Source: Sycobia sp. Sy_11
Taxonomy: Eukaryota; Arthropoda; Insecta; Hymenoptera; Epichrysomallidae
Length of the DNA stretch: 64,000 nucleotides
NCBI GenBank assembly: GCA_018907035.1
Contig: JACCIC010000036.1
Location: 1,719,001 to 1,783,000, forward strand
Direction: 5' to 3'
The notes beneath the pieces were generated by a model. That model did not search any database. It was given only the letters and a program-made list of their open reading frames with translations, and was not told where the DNA came from. Each line of letters starts with the position of its first letter. Positions within the stretch are counted from its first letter, which is position 1. This document shows, piece by piece, positions 58,437 through 64,000 of this stretch. Position numbers and translations under genes: made by a program.

Positions 58437-58495
<59 letters not shown>
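58437..58495. repeat. (TA)n microsatellite
   Basis: TA run of about 58 bp followed by CATACATGCGTGCATAC-type alternating sequence. Confidence 0.95.
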
Positions 58496-58498
<3 letters not shown>

Positions 58499-59554
58499 AT
58501 ACATGCGTGCATACAAGCATACATGCATGTATGAACGCGTAGTCATGAATGTAACATATTTTCTTTACTTGGGTAAATACAATTTTTACATTATACATTT
58601 GCCATTGTTCTTTTCATTGATTATTTTTTTATTACGCCAGTCAAGTTATATTGTAATAGTATGGCTGTAATATTATATTTAAAATATTACAGTTTCTGCA
58701 ATAATTTAACAATAGTACATTGTGACATAAGGGAGCAAAATAGGCGTTTTTCGAGGACATCAAATTACTCGAGTCCCAAAATGCCTTTGCCAGCTTTGCT
58801 CCCGTGTGTCGCATACTATTTTCTCATATGAGGGCGCTTTTTCTTTCTCAAAAAAATACACAAAAATTGAACGGCAAACTCACAGAATTAAACAATGTAA
58901 AACCCCCTCCCATGTGTTAGTCATGCTTAGATAGAGCGAGCAGGTATAATATTTAAAGGTCCAGACGATATACACTCTGAAATACGTTGCCCTAACATAA
59001 AATGTAATTCGTTCGATTTGAAAAAAAAAATATTATCGGTTTTCTTTTAAAGTTATACCTACAATTTACTTGAATTGAATAAAATAAAATTAAATAATTT
59101 CCTCTTATTTGGAAATTGATAAAGTATGTTAAGAAGAGATGTAGTATTAGAAGGTGGGGGGGTGCAGGGAACGAAGCCCCTCTTTTCTAAAAATAAATAA
59201 GACTAATCCATTGAAGATTATAAGTTTGTTAAAAATCTACTCTTAAATTAAAATTTAAAAAAATTTTATAGCATAATAAATAGAGTTTCAAATTAAAACT
59301 AATTAAAAAAAAGATATAGATAATTTTTAATATTTAAAAAACATTGTAAGAATTTTTATAAGAAATTTCGCATGGAATATAAATCTTATTTTATGTAAAA
59401 ATCTCGAATGCCTAACTCAAAGTGCAAAAAAAGGTCGAACCCGTGGTCGAATGGCGGGATATACTCGTACGTAGGTCTAAACATCGTAAATGCCAGATGT
59501 TACGTAGGCACGGAAAACGGAGAATCCTACCGGGACTACACAGTTTCGTTCATT

Positions 59555-59800
59555 CCCTTTTCCTCCTAAGGGAGGAAAAGTAAAATTCTGCTTTCTGATT
59601 GGTCGGGAAGCGGTCATAAACACTTTTCCTACCTAGGGAGGAAAATTAGTATTTTGCTCCCTCTAGACAGCTGCAGAAAATGATATTTTGCGTCCCGAGT
59701 GCGGGAAAAGTACATTTCTTACCGAGTATGGAAAGGCTCTATTTACGAAACGAGAGGTTTTCGGCTCGAGGCGAAGCCTTTTCGTACTAGGTAAGTACTA
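59555..59800 (+). repeat. Repeat copy 2 with two TTTTCC...GGAAAA palindromes
   Basis: Near-palindromes at 59557-59580 (CTTTTCCTCC TAA GGGAGGAAAAG) and 59624-59645 (TTTTCCTACC TA GGGAGGAAAA) are followed by TTTTGCTCCCTCTAGACAG, CCCGAGTGCGGGAAAAG and AGGTTTTCGGCTCGAGGCGA. A shorter related piece (GGGAGCAAAATAGGCG to GCTTTGCTCCC) lies at 58730-58802. No coding capacity. Confidence 0.5.
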
Positions 59801-60062
59801 TATTTTTCCTCATGAGAACCGGAATCAAGCGGTGAATGTACCAATTGTAAGTTAGAATGAGGAAAAAATATTTCTGTAATGTATCTGTGTAATAGCAGGT
59901 AACAGCTGGTAATAGTCCTGTTATATGAAATCTCCATAAAATTACAATGAATATATTTCTCGAATATTGTCTTACTGAAATATTTTCCTGGCGTCACTAT
60001 AAGTGCTATAAATTAAGACAGAACTATTTCAAATGACAAATTACGGACATTTCTCTGAAATT

Positions 60063-60343
60063 ATACTCATACTAATTTATAAAGACAAAGCGTGTTTTTG
60101 TTTGTATATGATAACCGAAAAAACTACTGAACCAGTTGTTCTGAAATTTGACATATAGATTCTATATTATCTCGGGAAGGACATAGGCTATGTTTTTTAT
60201 TGAAAATCATTTTACTTTCATCAATAAATTAAGTTAATGGTTTTAACAATCAGTTTCACCAGCGGCCACTAGGTGACGTCTTGAATCCCGAACATCAACT
60301 TAAAGTAATCCGCTTAAAGTATTAATACCAGGCCAGCTCAGAC
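60063..60343 (-). repeat. Dispersed repeat, copy B, 5' flank of the LINE
   Basis: Inverted relative to copy A and alignable over about 260 bp. Its inner end (ATTAATACCAGGCCAGCTCAG) matches copy C, and the LINE begins just after it. The same repeat resumes at 63744 beyond the LINE poly(A). Confidence 0.75.
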
Positions 60344-60345
60344 GA

Positions 60346-60693
60346 ATGTTCATAGTTCACCTCGACCCCTCTTCGCCCGCCGCTAAGTCAATCTTCGACT
60401 TAAGCACCATCGGTGGCCTCAACATAAAAGTGGAGGCAAAGAGGAAGTCGAAAGTCATGCCGCAGTGCCAGCGTTGTCTCAAATATAACCACACGGCAAA
60501 CTACTTCCACACTGCATGGACCTGCGCGTTCTGCAGCAAAAGCTATGCCACCCCGTCTTGCTTTCTAAAAGATAACAAAGACACGTGCCCCACCTGTGCT
60601 AACTGCAAAGGTGAGCATAGGGAAACTTACAGGAGCTGCCCAGAAGCCCCTAAGAAGGACAAGCCCCCCCCCCAAAATAAATGGAGCCGGTAA
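60346..60693 (+). pseudogene. LINE gag (ORF1) C-terminal part with zinc knuckles
   Basis: Reads HLDPSSPAAKSIFDLSTIGG, RRKSKVMPQ-type text and three cysteine/histidine knuckles (CQRCLKYNHTANYFHTAWTC, CAFCSKSYATPSCFLKD, CANCKGEHRETYRSCPEAP). In the first knuckle the usual cysteine in the NYC position is Phe. This is the RNA-binding end of ORF1; upstream gag is missing owing to 5' truncation. Confidence 0.8.
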
Positions 60694-60932
60694 ATGTCCC
60701 CAAAACTGGTAACACCCTCTCCCGCCCCAGATCACACAGAAAAGGAGTATCACCTCCAATCTTCACAAAAATCGGACAAACCCCACACGCACCACATATG
60801 CAAACATAGTAAGCAACAGAGAAGCATCAGCGGAACCGTTGCAAATCAACTCGCCTCCCATTGCGTCCAAACTACAAAACATCATAATGCAGTTCGTCAC
60901 GAACATTACCACCGGTCTCTACAGAACAAATA

Positions 60933-61568
60933 ATGGCTAATTCCGAGATAAAGATCCTCAACTGGAACGCGAACGGCATCCTCTGTAGAAATAGATCCCT
61001 AGAACTCCTCCAACTCTTGGAGGAGGAATACATCGGGATCGCCTGCATCACAGAGACCCACCTCAACCCATCCCACAAACTCTTCCTTCCAAACTACATT
61101 ACATATAGGAAGGACAGAAAGCACTCTAACGGTGGGGGCGTGGCAAGACTCGTCCACAAATCCCACCGCCACGGTGGAATTACAACTACCTCCATATGCG
61201 AGACAATACGGTTTGAAATTTCCCTCCAAAAAGGTCCCTTGAGGGGAATTGCATGCTATAACCCCCCACAACTCCAAAATAATTTTAAAGATTTTGTCTT
61301 GCTTCTCAGCAACAACATCCACACAATCATCGCCGGGGACCTAAATGCTAAGCACCCCTCTTGGGGCTGCGGCTCCAGGAACAGCAACGGCCGCGCCCTC
61401 CTCAGAAAAACAATTCGGCATGAATTTACAATGGAAGCTCCTCCCTCCCCTACCCACTTTCCGGGCTCCTCACAATACACACCAGACATTCTTGATATTT
61501 TTCTTATCAAAAATATCACACACCTAAGCGACCCTCGGGCTATCTGTGCACTGACAAATTCAACCTAG
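60933..61568 (+). pseudogene. LINE ORF2 endonuclease domain
   Basis: An AP-endonuclease-like (EEP) domain: ILNWNANGI, the ITETHL catalytic Glu, HTIIAGDLNAKHPSWGC (catalytic D and N), and DILDIFL near the end. It stops early at TAG (61566-61568); after that, frameshifts occur near the poly-C run at 61678-61690. Confidence 0.8.
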
Positions 61569-63520
61569 AGACCTTAGCCTTTTGATGGAGACCCATATCG
61601 ATCTCTCAAATCGATAAAGAGATCACCTCCCTATCCAATGACATCACCCACGCTGTTAGAATCGCTACATCCATCCGCCCCCCCCCCCACAGGGAACTAA
61701 AAATAACCTCCCCAACGATATTCTGAAGCTAATTAAGCAAAAGAATAGAATCCGAAAAAAATGGCAACATCTTAAAATCCCACTTCTCAAATCTAAACTC
61801 AACTCCTTACAAAGGGACATGAATTCTTGGATAAACGAGCTCAGAAACAGTCGCTTCAACGATTTCATCACTGAAGCCGAAACTCACCTCAAAACGTCTG
61901 GAAGGTGATAAAATCTATACGAGGCATTCACCCTTGCCTCCCAACACTCAAGCAAAATGGCCAAATCTTCTCACTCGCTGAAGAAAAGGCTGAGATCTTC
62001 GCACCATCTCTCAGCAATCAGTGCTCACCTCTACCCAGCCCATCAGAACTCTCACCCTTTCATGAGCATGTCACTCAGATAGCTCAACACTTCCTCCCTT
62101 CAAACAGGGACATCGCCCCTACCTCGCCCAAAGAAATAAGAGACATCATTTGCAGTCTCAAAAACAAGAAAGCCGCTGGCGCTGACAAAATCAATAACAA
62201 CGCATTGAAAATCCTCCCCCATAAACACATTATGTCCATCTGCAATATCATAAACGCAATGATGAGATATCAGTACTTTCTCAAGACCTAGAAAACGGCC
62301 ATAGTGGTCTGTCTTTCAAAAGCCGGGAAGTCTCTCAATGACCCCTCAAGCTATCGTCCCATCAGTCTTCTAAACTCCCTAAGCAAAGTGGCCGAAAGCG
62401 TTATCTTAAAACGCCTCTCCACCTCGGTCAACATCAAAAACCTCATACCTGACTGTCATCATGGATTGCGCACCTGTCATCAACTTCTCAGAGTCACGGA
62501 ACTCGTTACTGACAATATGAACAGACGGCTGCACACAACCATGCTGCTGTTAGACGTTTAGCAAGCCTTCGACAGGGTATGGCATGATAGGCTCGTCTTC
62601 AAGATCATTGCCAACGATACCCCCCACTATCTGATCGGGACAATAAAGTCTTTCTTGTCAGACCGATTTATTCGAGTTAGGATAGGCAACTCCCTCTCCT
62701 CCCAAAAGGCCATCTCAGCGGGCGTCCCTCAAGGGTCTAAACCCTCCCCCCTTCTTTTTACTTTTTTCTGCCATGATCTTCCCACACAAGATCCAATTAC
62801 TACGGCACTCTATGTGGACGATATTGCCCTCATAGACGCCACTAAAACAATATGCCACAGCACTTCAAGGCTAAACAGATTTCTCCCATACCTCATCAAC
62901 TGGTATTCATGGTGGAGACTCTTTATCAACGAGAGCAACTCCAGTGCAATCTTTATCTCCCGTAGAAACTGCACTCCTCCAAACATAACAATCAAAGGCT
63001 CCCCCATCCCGTTGAGCCAATCGGTCAAATACCTCGGAGTGACGTTCGACAGGAACCTATCCTGGAACAAACACCTCCGCCTCACCAGGAGCAAAATGTT
63101 AGGAGCCTTCTTAAAGCTCAAACCTTTCTTCCATAGAACGTTGTCACCCAGAACAAAGGCCAGAGCCTTCTCCGCCATCATCAGGAGCATTGCCGCATAT
63201 GCCATCCCCATCTGGGAGTCCACCCCCGCCCCCGGACAGACTTCAGCGACATCAAGGCACCTACATGAGGCTGCTACGCTCTGCCCTCAACATCCCTTGG
63301 TACTTAAGGAACACTGAAATACTTAAGGAATCTAACCTTCTTGCTGTATACGATTACGCGTATAAATTCGCCAAAAATCTGAAAGAATCAATGAAACAGC
63401 ACTCGAATTCAGGAATCCAATCCCTGAGCAGTATCCTCCCTAAATCGATGGACCGCTACAGGAGGCCTTGCCACCTGATTGGCAATCCGTAATCCCATCA
63501 ACCACCACAGGCCCCCCCGT
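61569..63520 (+). pseudogene. LINE ORF2 reverse transcriptase and C-terminal region
   Basis: After a linker in another frame (NDILKLIKQKNRIRKKW), the original frame resumes near 61895. RT blocks: KNKKAAGADKINNNALKILP, SSYRPISLLNSLSKVAE, the QAFDRVWHDRL region, AGVPQGSKPSPLLF, and the active site LYVDDIALI (YVDD where related elements usually have YADD), then KYLGVTFDRNLSW. In-frame TAG stops lie at 62289 and 62559, and a frameshift near 63240 moves the C-terminal part (LLRSALNIPWYLRN, LPKSMDRYRRPCHL) into another frame. Confidence 0.82.
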
Positions 63521-63743
63521 ACTTCGTTTTCGTACGTAAGCCTCTGTCCCTATAAATGCAGAGCACTGAAGCTCACCAATTCGTCCCCTCTATCCACATC
63601 ATTACCTGCTCCCCCGCCCCACACCGTTCCATTAATAATTTTTATCCCAACAGATAAAGGGAATGATACCTCCGTGTAGGAGGTATTATTCCCTTAAGGT
63701 ATATTCCCCTCGCCGCTTCATCAAAAAAAAAACCAATGTTTAT

Positions 63744-63834
63744 ATCCAACTTTGGGAATCGTATCCTAAAGGTGATATGGCGTTAGTCGGTATTACCTTT
63801 TTGTTCTTCAGGTTAATCTAACACTACTGTCACA
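63744..63834 (-). repeat. Dispersed repeat copy B, continued past the LINE
   Basis: The reverse complement aligns with 4216-4312 of copy C: GTTAATCTAACACTACTG..., GGTAATACCGACTAACG, TACGATTCCCAAAGTTGGAT. It is the downstream half of the repeat into which the LINE inserted. Confidence 0.7.
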
Positions 63835-63884
63835 CCTTATGGATATCTTTTGATTTTTGCCAATTTTATTTTCTCTTATGTGGG

Positions 63885-63949
<65 letters not shown>

Positions 63950-64000
63950 TTCTCACTCTCTCTATCTCTGCCCTGTCTCGGTCTCTCTTTCTGTCCTTCT
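63835..64000. other. Right edge: AT-rich sequence and CT microsatellite
   Basis: Short flank followed by an imperfect CT array to the window edge. Nothing else seen. Confidence 0.4.
63893..63958. repeat. (CT)n microsatellite, interrupted
   Basis: CT run broken by TTT, continuing imperfectly to the window edge. Confidence 0.9.

Larger units (their letters stand above)
57390..60062. other. Repeat-rich intergenic region
   Basis: Contains two TA arrays, the inverted palindromic repeat pair (58076-58160 and 59555-59800) and AT-rich filler. A minus-strand open frame at 59743-59997 has no recognisable product and overlaps the repeat. No host gene was seen. Confidence 0.45.
60354..63733 (+). mobile_element. 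Jockey-like LINE, 5'-truncated and mutated
   Basis: About 3.4 kb of near 50% GC sequence in an AT-rich setting. It begins inside gag and ends in a poly(A) run (63723-63732). It is flanked by an imperfect roughly 10-bp duplication (GAATGTTCAT at 60344-60353 and CAATGTTTAT at 63734-63743). It carries a zinc-knuckle gag, endonuclease and reverse transcriptase in the right order, but with stops and frameshifts, so it cannot move by itself. Confidence 0.88.

Noticed and set aside
59425..59470. Possible tRNA T-arm (GGTCGAACCCGTGGTCGAATGG)
   Set aside because: No cloverleaf could be built around it; it is in a repeat-rich spacer.

Overview
The window looks like arthropod, most probably insect, nuclear DNA. 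It is very AT-rich, carries more than twenty long (TA)n arrays, three decayed mariner transposons and LINE remnants, and its host genes have short phase-matched introns with GT..AG ends. Hymenoptera is a plausible guess from the texture, but that is inference only.

Layout. Positions 106-36803 are taken up by one long minus-strand gene. I pieced it together from five small coding exons (36803-36743, 25976-25756, 23410/23416-23235, 19806-19662, 496-106) whose phases agree at every junction. It runs off the left edge. The product is a membrane protein that resembles the APD-type (DUF4792/DUF4793) family. Its introns hold nearly all the repeats of the left half: mariners at about 560-1525, 13536-14843 and 26047-27112, LINE fragments at 9666-9965 and 20280-21210, a terminal-inverted-repeat element at 9191-9665, a tandem pair of palindromic elements at 15222-15815, and many TA arrays.

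Positions 37.7-57.4 kb form a compact gene cluster. CWC27 (spliceosomal cyclophilin, minus, eight exons) lies head-to-head, 349 bp apart, with an uninterrupted 3,932-codon axonemal dynein heavy chain (plus). Next come the p97 cofactor p47/NSFL1C (plus, five exons) and an intronless GT92-type glycosyltransferase (minus). The dynein is the most striking gene. It has no introns, and its AAA1 Walker B acidic pair is replaced by Lys-Asn, while the AAA1 P-loop, the stalk and the microtubule-binding domain are retained.

Positions 57.4-64 kb are repeat-rich. They contain an inverted pair of palindrome-bearing repeats and a GC-rich, 5'-truncated, broken Jockey-like LINE (about 60354-63733). The LINE has a poly(A) tail and a short target duplication, and it sits inside an older dispersed repeat. 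A related copy of that repeat at 4.2-4.36 kb lacks the LINE, and another partial copy lies at 13.0-13.26 kb.

The genes do not form an obvious pathway. The only structural links are the shared CWC27/dynein promoter interval and tight packing. No tRNA, rRNA or CRISPR array was recognised.
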